NCBI GenBank assembly: GCA_027579435.1
Contig: JANBPK010000159.1
Span: 16,504-80,503, forward strand
Length of the DNA stretch: 64,000 nucleotides
Reading direction: 5' to 3'
DNA from: Candolleomyces eurysporus
Lineage: Eukaryota; Basidiomycota; Agaricomycetes; Agaricales; Psathyrellaceae
The number at the start of each line of letters is the position of its first letter. Position 1 is the stretch's first letter. Below the pieces are notes generated by a model. It saw only the letters and a program-made list of their open reading frames with translations. It ran no database searches and had not been told where the DNA came from. The translations under genes were made by a program, and so were the position numbers. Positions 35,331-46,822 of the stretch are shown piece by piece.

Positions 35331-35639
35331 GCACATACCTCAGCTTAAAGGCTCAATTCAGCCTACCAACTGAGGTCACTAGCATCGCGAGAGAGCACAG
35401 GTTGGATTGTACATTCGGCTTTTCAGACAAGATAAAAACACAAGTAAGCCCAATTATAACGAGACAAAAGACTACGGCTACAAGCATGTTCAACCTCTTT
35501 GGATATATAACACCTGATGACCGATTCCTAGGACGCTTTCTCCCCACCGCTTTCACTTCATTTCCTATGCCATTAGGCTGTTGGTTCCGCCTCCGGCCTA
35601 GCCTGGCTAGCGTTTCCTTGTGCTGTATTGGGGCCGATA

Positions 35640-36790
35640 TCGCGACTGCTTTGAAACTCGANGGTTTCAAGGGACCATATTGAATCTACAGATCGGTGGG
35701 TGGCGGCCAGAAAATTGGTTTTCTCGGTCTCAAGGCGGAATATTATCATGTGGGGTGAGAGTGTCTGATAGACGAAAATATAATCACAAAGTTAGCTGGC
35801 GTTCTTGATCAAGTAATTGGCTGAACTTACGCAGAACGAGTAGAAAATGCCGACAAAGAGCGCGTTACAAACCAGTATTCCTCTATACGTGCTCCCTCTA
35901 GCGCCATAAGGAGAAAGTTGCTGAAATATGGCTGCGATGATGCCGGAAACGCTTAGAGGTAGGATTGACTCGATTAAAAGGGCAATCACACGGCTGTACT
36001 TTCGCGCGTCCGGCGGGGGCAGGGGNTTTTAGGACTTTTGAAAGGCGCCAGCGTTCGCGGAGCAAATAAAATGTGATGAAGCTTGTGGCAATAACATTCG
36101 TTGCAACAGTGAGTAAGATAGATGCCGTGATTAAGTCCTTGGTGATTGGATCGACCAGGTAGTTCCCAAGTAAGAAGAGAACTGGTTTCGTGAGTAACGA
36201 AAGGGATTCATTGCATGAGAATCGAAACATACCTACGCCAGCCAAAGAGGTCATTCCAGGGAGAATTGTCACCCACCAGGACCTGTAGATTGCACAGCAT
36301 CGGTACAGCTGCAACACATAACTCGTTAACCATTCAACTATTTGGAAACGGACTACAATACTCACAAGCATCATATCCCCAAAGAGAAGAAGAAACCCCA
36401 TGATCGCCGTGCTGAGCATCTTTTCCCAACTCCTCTGATACTCTTCCTGGAGTTGTATCCAACGATGGCCCGAGCTTGACTTGAAGACGACTTGGAAGTA
36501 TGTCGCCATGTCAAGCGATGTGCGCAGGATGGAGAGCACCGTTATAATGAAGCTAGCCGCTATCAATCCCCTTCTCCCCGCTCTGAACAATTTTGCTGTC
36601 TCCAGGAAAACGGAGAGACCGTATAACGCCATGAAGATATGAATTCCTGGTGATAAATAGAAATTCATAGCTGTCCATGCGAAAAGTGTGTTATAAGCCA
36701 CGTACCAGCTACAACCATATTCAGTGCATAGCTCGCATATATGGCTCGAGCATATACAATCAGGTTGCGTTCCTCACGATCCTTGTCCAT
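35640..36790 (-). pseudogene. 7TM receptor-like gene copy 7, tail replaced
   Basis: Exons on minus: 36790-36706, 36646-36366, 36308-36233, 36181-35831 and an exon 5 start at 35764. TM1 and TM2 are good (IHIFMALYGLSVFLETAKLF, then SFIITVLSILRTSLDMA), and TM3 ends FGDMMLLYRCCA. Exon 3 lacks one codon relative to the others. The ambiguous base at 36,026 gives exon 4 one surplus nucleotide; without it the phase is normal (350 bases). Exon 5 begins TLSPHMIIFRLETEKTNF, departs from the family after MIIFR, and runs on into unrelated sequence containing another ambiguous base near 35,662. The seven helices could still be made but the conserved tail is lost. More diverged from copies 1-5 than they are from one another; groups with copies 8 and 9. 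Confidence 0.72.
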
Positions 36791-39028
36791 TGTGGCAAGC
36801 GTGTTAACCGTTCAATTCTCACGCGCATAGGAGCGCATAGGAGATTATAAGGGAGAGCACAAGAGATACCCCGTTGCATCTCTTTTGAAGTGCATGAGAC
36901 TCTCCAAGATACAGATAGAAGGACGCAATGCTTCGCTCGATGCTCAAAGCTGTATGAAGGAGGCTTCTTTGAAGCGCCATTGGTTATTAGAAGCGCTAGA
37001 CGTATCCCGGAATCAACTACAGGTCTGTCAGGCATGTGATGGCTGACTCTTATCAAGTGCAAGTAGATCCCTGCCTCATCTTCTAACGGAATTATGATCA
37101 ATGCCTCCGCTCAAGCTCCCGTCGAGGTAATCTTCGTGAGAGGAAGTACTCGGGAACCTATCTTTTCGCACTTGGAGAGTCTTTGATTTGGAGTAACGAA
37201 GATTGAATTCAGGAGAGATTTACATCTACCCATCTACCCCAGGTATGGGGTGAGATTCCCATTCGCGGGCATCATTAGAACAGACACGCTCATGCGTCCT
37301 GTAGCGTACAACTCACCGCAGTAGATATAGGTGGGGTTGGCCGGCAAGGTCGCACCCAGTGCGTGAGGGCCGATGGGGACAACCAAGCGGAACAGGTTCT
37401 GCGATAAAGACTAGCTGGAGAGATAACATAGTGTTCAACCCCAATGCAGCTATCATATATACAGTCTGGACACTGTAGCGATGGTGAGAAGTCGTGATGT
37501 GTCTGACAGAATCTCGGGAGTGTCAAAAAGTGGGTGGATGATGGTTATCTTTATCGAAAGATCTGATCCTATGGTTCCTGTAATTCAATTTGCTTGGTAT
37601 ACATTTGTCCCATGAATAAACCCCAGAACGAAGCAGTAGATGAAGAACAGCGCCAGGGATAAGAGGCTCACAGATGCATCGTTGTCGACCCAGCAATCTG
37701 AACTGGTGTTCCACAAATCGGAGTCGGCCGAGTAGGAGTACAAAGCCACGGTTCATAATGGGACCTTGTGCCGTTTTGAGTTGAGCGAGAGACATCAACT
37801 GAAACATGGTGCTTTCCCCTCGCTCAACAGGACAAATGAAATCTTCCATCATGCTACCAGGTTCTTCTGTGACCACTACACCTTTTGAAATTCTTGGCAG
37901 CTCGTATACCTTGCTTTGATCGAATCATCATCGAGAAAGCATCAAGATAAGACACAGACGGCAAGTCACCCCATCTAAGTATCAATCAACATTCTGCTTC
38001 TGAGATGTCTCCGGACTCGATATCCATATACCGCCCAACGATTGTCACCGTCGGTCCCCTCTTAACCCAGAGTGGTGCTTGAATACCTTCCTTCCATAGA
38101 CCAATTCCAGACACCGTACCACAAATTCTACACTCATCGTTACAAAGATTCCAGCATTATGCCAGACCGATTTGAAGCGCACAGCGAGGAATGTGATGAG
38201 CTCCGCCGGAATCCAATTTATGTGGGGGTTGTGCTTGGGGGAGGCAGCGGCGGGCGGCGGTGGTCGTGCGTGGGGCGGGGGGGTGAGGAGGAAGAAAGAG
38301 CTGTTCAAGGCTTGTCGCGTCACCAGAGATGAGCAGGGATCAAAGGTACGATAAACTTTGATTAATTAAAGTCCAGAGAAGCCAGACGGCGTCGAGGTGG
38401 AGGTTAGCTGGTGATAAACCGCATGATGAGGGTGAGCTGAGAAGCGTTCGTCACTGAAGTCGCCGACTTTGCCGTTGTGAAATGCGACAGTCTACCATAA
38501 GGTATTTTGGCTCGGTGCAATTGAGGACTGAATTCTTGGGCCATCTATTTGACTATGGTTATGATGGCTCTTGAAGTCGCTTCTTGTCATGAATTGAGGT
38601 TGGACCGAGCGGCAATATCCTTCAACTCCTATTGAAGACAGCCTCTCGGAGATGTTCTAGGTCTATGCACTTCCTAGCGGTATATATCCTGCAGTGGGCA
38701 TACTAAGTATCCCCGGGGGCAACGAGGCTCGGAATCATCAAGACTTTGAGGGACCCATCAACCTCTCAATTACCTGGGCCGATGGTAGCTGGTGCCATAG
38801 TATTGAACTTGGGCTGGTTGATTGAGACCCGTTTGTAAGCCTGCGCAGACCCTTTAGTTAACGTGACTTTCAATTTAATCTCATTATTTGATCGTGAAAT
38901 TTGAATTGGTACTGTACTCTCAGATTGAAGAATACAAATACAGACAGAAACACTGCGACTATCAGCAAGCCTTGAGCGGACTAGGTTGTGTATTGTACTA
39001 CCTCAGATGTGATTCCCCAGATCGCTCT
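36791..39028. other. Intergenic, with 7TM upstream flank at 37,130-37,380
   Basis: The first ~600 bases are the copy 7 upstream flank with 'gtcctgtagcgtacaactcacc', homologous to other flanks. A 117-codon minus frame at 37,523-37,876 and a purine-rich G-run stretch at 38,225-38,300 have no recognisable product. Confidence 0.45.
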
Positions 39029-40349
39029 CTAGTACACCTTCTCAACGTCCCCACGATCATCTAGCTTTGCTTGTGCGATGTGGATAATCGAAGTCTGGAC
39101 GGGCACATCGACGTTTGTGCTCGGTACTTGTTCCGTATCAGGATCACGGTTTCGATCAAACTCGCGATTCAGAGTTGATTGAAGGAAAGAAAATTCGGCG
39201 GTTTGGTGCGCAAATTGAAGGGAGCTGGATAGATCGCTGTCCTTGTCAAAGGGAAATTTTGTGAAGGAGCGTCCGGTCGTGACGCGAAAGATGATCATGT
39301 GGGGTGAGAGTGACTGAGAGGATGAGAGCAGACGAATCAACATAATATTCAGATGGCAGCCGAAAATCTGAACCTACGCAGAATGAGTAGAATAGGCCGG
39401 TGAACAATGAGTCGCAGATTAAATAAGTCGCGGGTATGGACGATATGGGTCCAGCCTTTTGCTGCATGACCGCTGTAATCACGCCAAAAAGGCTGAGAGG
39501 GAGCGCTGACTCGATGAGAATGGACACTACTCCGGTGTAGATATGCCTATCTGCAGAAGTTGAAAGCTTCGAGAATATCCTGCGGGCCCGAAGCAAGCGA
39601 AGTGCAATGAGGGTTGTGAGTATGATATTGGTCGTAACTGTGAGAAAGGTCGAGGCTGAGAGTAATCTTGACCTAAACTCGGGACTTGTGATCTCTAGCG
39701 AAACGAAGAGATTCCCTAAGAAGAAGAGGACTGGTTTACTCAATGAGTTAATGAGCAAAGTAGATCCAGGATATGAGAAGCAAGACATACCGATGCCAGC
39801 CAGAGAGGCAGCTGCAGGTAAGATCACCACCCACCAATACCCCATAAAAATCACGTAGCAGCGATACACCTGCCCCATACGATTCTTGAATCATCGAGCC
39901 ATCCAGAATGATGAAATGCTCACGAGTAGCGCATCTGCGATCAGAAGAAGAGACCCTATGGCTGCAGTGCTGAGCATTCGCTCCCACGTTCCATGGGACT
40001 CAGAAAAAATTTCGGAAAATTGACGACCCGAGCTTGACCTGAAAAGTACGTTGAAGTATTGGTACATGTCAAGAGAGGCGGTAAGAGCGGAGAGCGTTGT
40101 TATAATGATGCTAGTGGCAATATATCTTCGTCTACCCATTCTGAGGCGTTCTGCAGTCTCCAGAAAAACGGAAAGGCCGTAGAGCGCCATAAAAATGTGA
40201 ATTCCTGATACCAGAGACACAGATAGTTGTCGAAGCTGTCGTAAGAGTGCATAGAGACACGTACCAATGCCAACCATAGTGAGTATGTAGTTTGCGTACA
40301 CGGCTCGGGCAAATACAACCAGCCTGTGTTCCGTACGATCTACGTCCAT
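39029..40349 (-). CDS. 7TM receptor-like membrane protein, copy 8 (intact)
   Basis: Five exons on minus: 40349-40265, 40204-39924, 39869-39791, 39730-39378 and 39313-39029; about 360 residues with all phases consistent. The start is MDVDRTEHRLVVFARAVYAN. TM1 runs ILTMVGIG-IHIFMALYGLSVFLETAERLRMG. TM3 ends LLIADALL joined to VYRCYVIFMGYWWVVILP. Exon 4 is 12 bases longer than in copies 2 and 4 and contains IYTGVVSILIESALPLSLFG. The tail starts LSPHMIIFRVTTGRSFTKF and ends DVEKVY. It is clearly older than copies 1-5 by sequence divergence and is one of three copies without any lesion. Confidence 0.85.
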
Positions 40350-41596
40350 TGCTGCGAATGCGGTCGTGGTGGCGATTCGTTCCTGTCCTTAAGTACTAGC
40401 CCAACCGTAATTCACTCTCACCCTGCTCTGAGATCATGGAACAGAGCGATAGAAATATCTTCCTTCATCTTTTCCAGCTCAACCCCCACCTATTGGAAGA
40501 TTGATGAACGGATGGAAAGATTTGGTCGAGCCTCAACGTTGTGCTTGGATGGAATGATCGGGGCTTCTTTTGAGCGGTATTAGACATCGGGAGAGTCGAA
40601 CGTATTCGATTTCACCTTCTATTATGCTCAAGAACCTGCCAAGATAGATACACAATGACGGACTGAATCGTTCGTCCCTTAGAGCTGTGCCAGCATGCGC
40701 TCACTGAAACTCTTATCAAGACTCTTATCAAGCACAAACAAGTCATGATATCAAAGTAAGTCGATGCCAGCACCCAAGCTCCTACTGTGATGAAATTTGA
40801 GCAGGAAGCTACTCGGGCCCTATGTTTTCACAAATCCACTTTGAGAATTTCTAACATGGGGCTTGATATCGAACTTGGTAGAAATCCGCCTTCACTCTAA
40901 CTGCGAGGCAGACTCACATCCTCTCCGATAACACCAGAAGTGAGTGGTTTGTGCGTTCGGCCCAGTGAAAAACACCTTGGTGTCGTCGATCACGGGTGTC
41001 GATGACGTTGCACCAGGGAGTGAGCGCCGGCCAGGAGAGGTAAGCTATGAAGTAAGGAAAACTGGTCAAAAGGAGAGTGCAGCTAACAACCAGAACAGAT
41101 ACTCTAGATTCCGCACCACTCACTCCGACGAGTCTCAGAAATAATGCTTTTGTAGAGGCTTTCCATGAATGAGGGTAGAGAGGGCTTCTCATCGACACTA
41201 TTTTTTGACTCTACAACGGGCTCCTGCTTGACCTATACTTTTTTATGGCGACCTCGAGCTATCTCGCACGTCTGGTTCCAACCGAAATGGCTGGCGTCAT
41301 TTGATGAAACACGATCACGAAAGCTTTAGCCAGTCAGCATCGGCTACGTTTATCCGCTTCAAACCAAGGTTCGAATCGTGATGGGTTGAAAACATTGGCA
41401 GTCATCAGTAAGTATCAGATTCTCCCGTAGAACTTCTCTTGATATCCGATAGTCAAAGAAGTTCTAAACTCGCCAGATTGAGGGTAAATACAAAGACAAA
41501 CNAAAACAAAACTCGACGGACTGCAACTACAAGCATGCCTCGAGGGGACCCGATTACAATTTTGACTTCTGCTCAGGTATCATACCGAATTTATGC
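40350..41596. repeat. Upstream flank of 7TM copy 8 and spacer
   Basis: 40,800-41,060 matches the distal flank family ('gtcgatgacgttgcacc' type). 41,095-41,160 carries a piece like the 33,880/35,090 repeat. An ambiguous base lies at 41,502. No gene seen. Confidence 0.5.
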
Positions 41597-42898
41597 CTAT
41601 TCGACATTGTCGACGTCCCCACTGTTGTCTCGGTTCTCCTGAGCGATGTCGATAATCGAAGTCTGGTTCAAGGGCCCGCCACTTGTGTTTCCTTGCTCAG
41701 AATATGGAGTACTGTGGCAGTTTCTCCCGAACTCGCGATTGAAAGAAGATTGGAGGAAAGCGGATTCCACAGTTTGGTGAGCAAATCTAATGGGGTTGGA
41801 TACTACACCGTCTTTGACAGACGGAAACTTGGTGAACGAGCGGCCAGTTGTTACGCGGAATATGATCATATGGGGGGAGAGCGCCTGAGAGGGGAACGAA
41901 TCAGCGGACCCTTTACAGAGGTACTTGGGAATTTAGACCTACGCAAAATGAGTAGAAAAGGCCGCCGAATAGTGAGTAGCAAACCAGATATCCCTCAGAT
42001 TGGGTATAAGGGTACGTATTGAGTTGCTGCAGTATGGCTGAGATGATACCAAACAGGCTCAGAGGAAGAGCTGACTCGATGAGGATTGCGACTGGCCCGG
42101 TGTAGAGCTGCATATCCGGTGATGGTAAGAGCTTTGAGAAGATTCGGCGTGCCCGAAACAGTTGAATTGCGATGAGGCTTGTGACAATAATATTGGTTGT
42201 AACTGTGAGCAAGGTAGAGGCTCCACCTAAGCGCCGGGCGGCTGGACCTCCTAGATGTCTCGCAAAGAAGAAGAGGACTGGTTTGATTGGTGAGAAGATT
42301 AATCCACTCTTCGAGAAACAAGACATACATATGGCAGCAGAAGAGCTCATTCCAGGCAGGATTATCACCCACCAGGACTCCGTCCAGAGAATATAGCAAC
42401 GGTACACCTTTGACAGGGAATCCATGAGCCATCCCGGCTACCAAGAATTTGGATAAAATGCTCACAAGTAGTACATCCGCAATCAAAAGGAGACACCCTA
42501 TGGCCGCCATGCTAAGCTGTTGCTCCCACTGTGATTGGGACTCTTTCACGAGTTGTAGCCAATGACGGGCTGAGTTTAGCTCAAGGAGGATTTGGAAGTA
42601 ATTGGCCATGTCAAGAGACGCGCTAAGAGTAGAGAGCACCGTTATAATGAAGCTCGTCGCTATATATCGCCTTCTGCCCTTCCTCTCGTCTTCTTTAGTC
42701 TCCAGAAAAACGGAAAGACCATAGAGCGCCATAAAAAATGTGAACTCCTGGCACCAGAGGTGACGTGGATGGTGGTCGAAATTGTCAGCTCAGAGCTGTT
42801 CCCGTTACTGTGTAGAGCTACGCACCGACTCCAACCATAGTCAGTATGTAGTTTGCAAATGTGGCCCGAGCATATATGATCGTTGCGTGTTCATCCAT
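41597..42898 (-). pseudogene. 7TM receptor-like gene copy 9 with +1 slip in exon 2
   Basis: Exons on minus: 42898-42826, exon 2 from about 42,750 to 42466, 42407-42329, 42277-41943 and 41884-41597. Exon 2 begins GA-GTT-CAC-ATT followed by six T before ATGG; copy 8 has five, so the frame shifts just before MALYGLSVFLE. All later exons are open and in phase: VYRCYILWTESWW, LYTGPVAILIESALPLSLFG, LSPHMIIFRVTTGRSF, ending VDNVE. The lesion sits in a homopolymer, so it could be a sequencing slip; if so this is a fourth intact copy. Confidence 0.78.
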
Positions 42899-43909
42899 TG
42901 CGGCGAGTGCAACTGTCGCAGCAACTTAGTCACGTCCCGCTTTAAATACTACTAAGCACGCAAGGTACTGTTGTGCTTCTGGTTTCAAACAATTCTGAGA
43001 TCATGGAGCAGAGCAGACGAAATACCCCATTCCGTCTTGTTTGAGATCTGCGACGCATTCTAGAATACGAATAAGAAGATGGAATGCATTGGTCGTTGCT
43101 CAAAGCTGTTAGAACGATGCTTCTGTTAAGCGCCATTAGATGTCGAGCGTATCCTGAAATAATAGTGCTTGCGTTTCAGGGATGTGGCAGGATACGATGA
43201 CTGAGAGACTCTTATCAAGCTTGCGCCGCACGTAGATCCTTACCTCCTTTTCTAACGGGGACTATGATGATGAAGGCCACCGACAACTGCGCTCAAGCTC
43301 CTGTTGTGAGGATCTTTGTGAGGAAGGTACTCGGGACCCTATTTTGTCGCAAACCCACGTTGAGAGTTGGTGACTTGAAGGCCGGTCATCGGACTGGGTA
43401 TGAATCTACATCCATCCTAGCTGCGATACAAGACTTCCATTCACATTCACCCTTAGAGTAGAGGTATTTGTGTCTTCAATCGCGGGCTATTTACCTTGGC
43501 AGCCGCTGATGAGGGTGGTTGACAAAGTTACGCTCGCTGCGTGAGCACCGATCAGGAGCCGTAAGCAAGAACGTGGTTCATCCGCAGCCAAATAAAGAAC
43601 GCAAGAGACACCGATGAGCCTGCATTCAGCGACTCAGAGGCTAATTGATGAAGATACTTTGCCGCACTGAGGGATACAATCAATACTCTCGAGGCAGGGG
43701 GGGGAGGAAGCTGAGCGCTGAGTAGCTACTCTCGTTCCAATTTGTGCGCAGGCGCGGCGCGATAACCTCGGTTATCTTATCTCCGACTGGACACAGGTAG
43801 CGCCGCTCGCATTGAGCTTCTCATATTGCATCCTTTCCTGGTTTCCTCTGGTTGTCTGCCAAGGTCAGAGCGCTATGAAGCAGTATGCAGAGTAATCTGA
43901 GTTGAGGCC
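42899..43909. repeat. Upstream flank of 7TM copy 9
   Basis: 43,262-43,575 matches the orphan flank at 31,444-31,740 and the copy 7 flank. The remainder to 43,909 holds no recognised gene. Confidence 0.5.
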
Positions 43910-44569
43910 ATGGTAGATTTAGTTCATGAAGTTCACGTACCAACTTCAACGTGGCCATTGGGTACTGATCTGCGTACATTGCTCAAGCGAGTACTATCTA
44001 AGAGGGTTTTCAACGCTTGTCGCTCGTTGCTACTGGCCAGTAATACCGAATTAATTTATTTACGTCTCTTAAGTAGACTCGTAGAGAACGAATTGCGCGT
44101 CTATTGTCGCATGTCTATGGGAAATTTAGCGGGGCTTGACGAGACGAATATTAGGAGTCTACTTCCAATCATGTATGAGGATGCGATGATTGAGGGCGCT
44201 TTAATCTTTATTAGATATGGTAGGCTTCAGAAGTATTCCGTTTCACTTCTTCTATACTTCCATACTGCCCAATACTTCCCAAGAGCGATGTCGTCATTCA
44301 GGGCGGTCTCTTACTCTACATTCACATCGGCGTTACTCACCACTAAATGCCACCGTTATTCAGCAAGTACGTGCGCGCGCATTAGTCAATTATGCGCTGT
44401 GGATGGATGGACGCTTATCGAGTTAGCTGCATGTCGTCCAGTCATGATATCCCTGCAGGGCTCACAATCTAGAGAGGCATCTGCCGATACTTTCACGCGG
44501 TTCATCCCAATATTGGACTCATTGTCTGGAAAACCCCGCTCAGCACCTGGATATGAGGAAGGATTTTAA
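43910..44569 (+). CDS. Unrecognised 219-residue open frame
   Basis: The longest unexplained plus-strand open frame of the left half. No domain, signal peptide or membrane segment could be assigned. The protein is rich in Leu, Ser and Arg and has no intron. It could be chance; it lies at the right border of the duplicated array. Confidence 0.25.
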   Translation: MVDLVHEVHVPTSTWPLGTDLRTLLKRVLSKRVFNACRSLLLASNTELIYLRLLSRLVENELRVYCRMSMGNLAGLDETNIRSLLPIMYEDAMIEGALIFIRYGRLQKYSVSLLLYFHTAQYFPRAMSSFRAVSYSTFTSALLTTKCHRYSASTCARISQLCAVDGWTLIELAACRPVMISLQGSQSREASADTFTRFIPILDSLSGKPRSAPGYEEGF

Positions 44570-44997
44570 CTAACTTGCGGGTGTGGAAGGAAATGAATGG
44601 AACAAGGCAGTTACAGAACCGTCCTTCCACTCCGTGGAGGGGCTTTCACGAAGCGCCGGTTTAGACACTGGTCTCACCCTGGTCATCCGAGCACTCATTC
44701 AACCGACAAGGATGTCAAACGAAGTTAATACCAACGTCGCAAGCGACCGCTGTTAACGAATACCCATTTTCGACCTCAAATTCTATACTAGAAGGTCCGA
44801 TTGGGACGCCCTCAAGGCAAAAGATGGTGGAAGCGATCCCGTTCGTGTTGAAACGCACGAACCAGAGAAACCCATTTACGCCGTCCCACACCGTCCCAGG
44901 AATATACACCTTCAAGATTTGTGTCTCATAGGAAATAGTTAACACCTGAGGAACTGTACACTACTTTAGGAGAGAAAACAACGCTGTTTGTTGCAAT
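44570..44997. other. Intergenic
   Basis: A 76-codon minus frame (44,715-44,945) is the only open frame; no family recognised. Confidence 0.35.
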
Positions 44998-46495
44998 TTA
45001 CCGAACTTCCATGCCACCCCATTCAACCACTCTGAACAAACTCGCATCCAGAAGCCTATCCACGTCAACGCCGACGACATCCTTCCAGAACTCGACCGCA
45101 TTCTTCGTTCTCTCACTTGCTTCAGCCCAAAGTTCAAGATCGTCACCATCAACGCCTCGGAAGAGCATGAAGATGCGAGCGACGACATCCGGCGTCGGCT
45201 CAAGACAAAGCGGTGCGGCTCGCTCGTAGACCGATTGAGGAAGGAACCGGAGGGCGACATACTCGTACTTGAGAAGAGACGGAAGCCAGTATCTGGTGCG
45301 GTTTTATCCAATCAGTGGGTAAGGAGTGAAGAATATGGGTGTCAAGTACGTACGTGATGAACGATGTTCGGGCTTCGACGTGAAGACCGAGGGCCTTCAG
45401 CGAACTGTCGAGGTATGGCGTAATCTTCCTTACTTCGAGCAAGACGGAGTTCGTGGTATTGAGAGTGGGACGGTTGGGGATAAAATTTTCAACCATGACC
45501 CCGGTGGAACTGAGCAATGGCGACGCGGGTGGGGATGACAAGTTATGTACATTTGTCCTTTGAAAGAGTTAGAGTGACACTTTTATTACAAGGCGAAATG
45601 GGACACTTACTCTGCTTCCCAGTACAAATACGAGACCTCCAGACCCGTCTTGATTTCCTTCAAGGTACCGTTCGACAACGCGTCCACGACCCATTCGACT
45701 TCCTGGCCGTGAGATGTATTTTTAGCCGGAACGACGGGATACATGGCCGAGAACTCCCACTCTGGGACGAGCGATAGTTTTGTGGAGACACGGGTCGCGA
45801 TGGGTGGATAGAAGTAGATCACCGGCTTATCTCCTCGCAGCCTGAGGACAAGGTGTAATGTTGCACCGGCCGAAATTCCATAGTCGGACAGCGTCCTACC
45901 GTCCTCCAGCTGCATTCCACCATATATGAGCCTCTGCAGGTCCGGTGGTGTACCATCTATATCCTGAATCTTTGCCTTGACGTTGTCGATGGTGTCGGAG
46001 CTCGAACATACAATGCCGAAGGTTCTTTGAGTCAAGGTTTTTATCATGATTTCATATTGGGGAGAGAATTGCTGGAAGGGGCCAGAGAATTCCTGGCGTC
46101 GCACAACAGGGCTAACGATGCCCCGGGAAGAGATGTGCCTACCAGGGTGATTGCGAGCGGATGACACAACCTTGATTGTTTGGATGAGCGGGGCCACGGT
46201 CTCCCATACGTCTTCTGATATGATGGTCCATCGCCCACGGCATATGGCAAGCTCGTTCGTTTCGAAGACAAAGTCGTTGTGGTCAACGGGAATCTCAGGG
46301 AGCTGGCGGCGTAGCGATTGTATTAGAGCCTAGAGTCCGGAACGTCTGAGCATTCCGAGTGCAACTCTTCAAGATCGTGCATACCTGGTAGCCCTGAGGG
46401 CGAGGAACGAGCGTTTGACGCCCGTTGTACTCCAGGACCAGTAGGTGGGCTGTAGGGTCGTTATTGCGACTGCGGGTGGTAGGGCGCGTAGTCAT
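44998..46495 (-). CDS. Ubiquitin-like domain protein
   Basis: Four exons on minus: 46495-46385, 46329-45611, 45509-45354 and 45292-44998; 426 residues with all phases consistent. Residues about 128-204 form a ubiquitin-like fold: IKTLTQRTF, then [38 protein letters not shown] and [10 protein letters not shown]. The mature ubiquitin end LRLRGG is LRLRGD here, so cleavage and conjugation like ubiquitin are not expected. It is followed by KPVIYFYPP and a long C-terminal region ([10 protein letters not shown], then [20 protein letters not shown], ending [11 protein letters not shown]), which I recognise from fungal ubiquitin-domain proteins sometimes labelled ubiquitin homeobox. The N-terminal part contains [20 protein letters not shown] and [15 protein letters not shown]. 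Function unknown. The gene looks intact and is not part of the duplications. Confidence 0.88.
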
Positions 46496-46822
46496 GGGTC
46501 TTGACCAGGAGAAGACCTACGAATCGTTGCAGGGGTCAGAGGTTGGAGTGGGATCCTAGTGGCCGAAGGGAGCTCTCGCTGCGCGCCGCTTTGGGAGCAG
46601 ATTTGCGTTTATTTGTACGACAAATGATCCACTAACAGCACTGCCACTCAGCAGCAACGTCCAAGTTGATCGAAATGAAGATACAGCTACATGTATACCC
46701 GAAGGTATTTGATTCTTACTGCGACAGACTACCCAAATCATGAACGATGGATGGTATACGTCCATCAATCTTGGAAAGCTCCCGGACCAAATCTACCTGC
46801 AAGCTCGCTCAATACCGCACAA

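Noticed and set aside
37523..37876. 117-codon minus-strand frame as a membrane or transporter fragment
   Set aside because: No convincing hydrophobic helices or motif, and no second copy in the window.
38225..38300. G-rich stretch as a possible regulatory quadruplex
   Set aside because: Low-complexity purine run without a gene nearby or repetition elsewhere; no support beyond composition.
43910..44569. 219-codon open frame as a clear gene
   Set aside because: No domain, no homologous copy in the window and unremarkable composition; kept only as a low-confidence entry.
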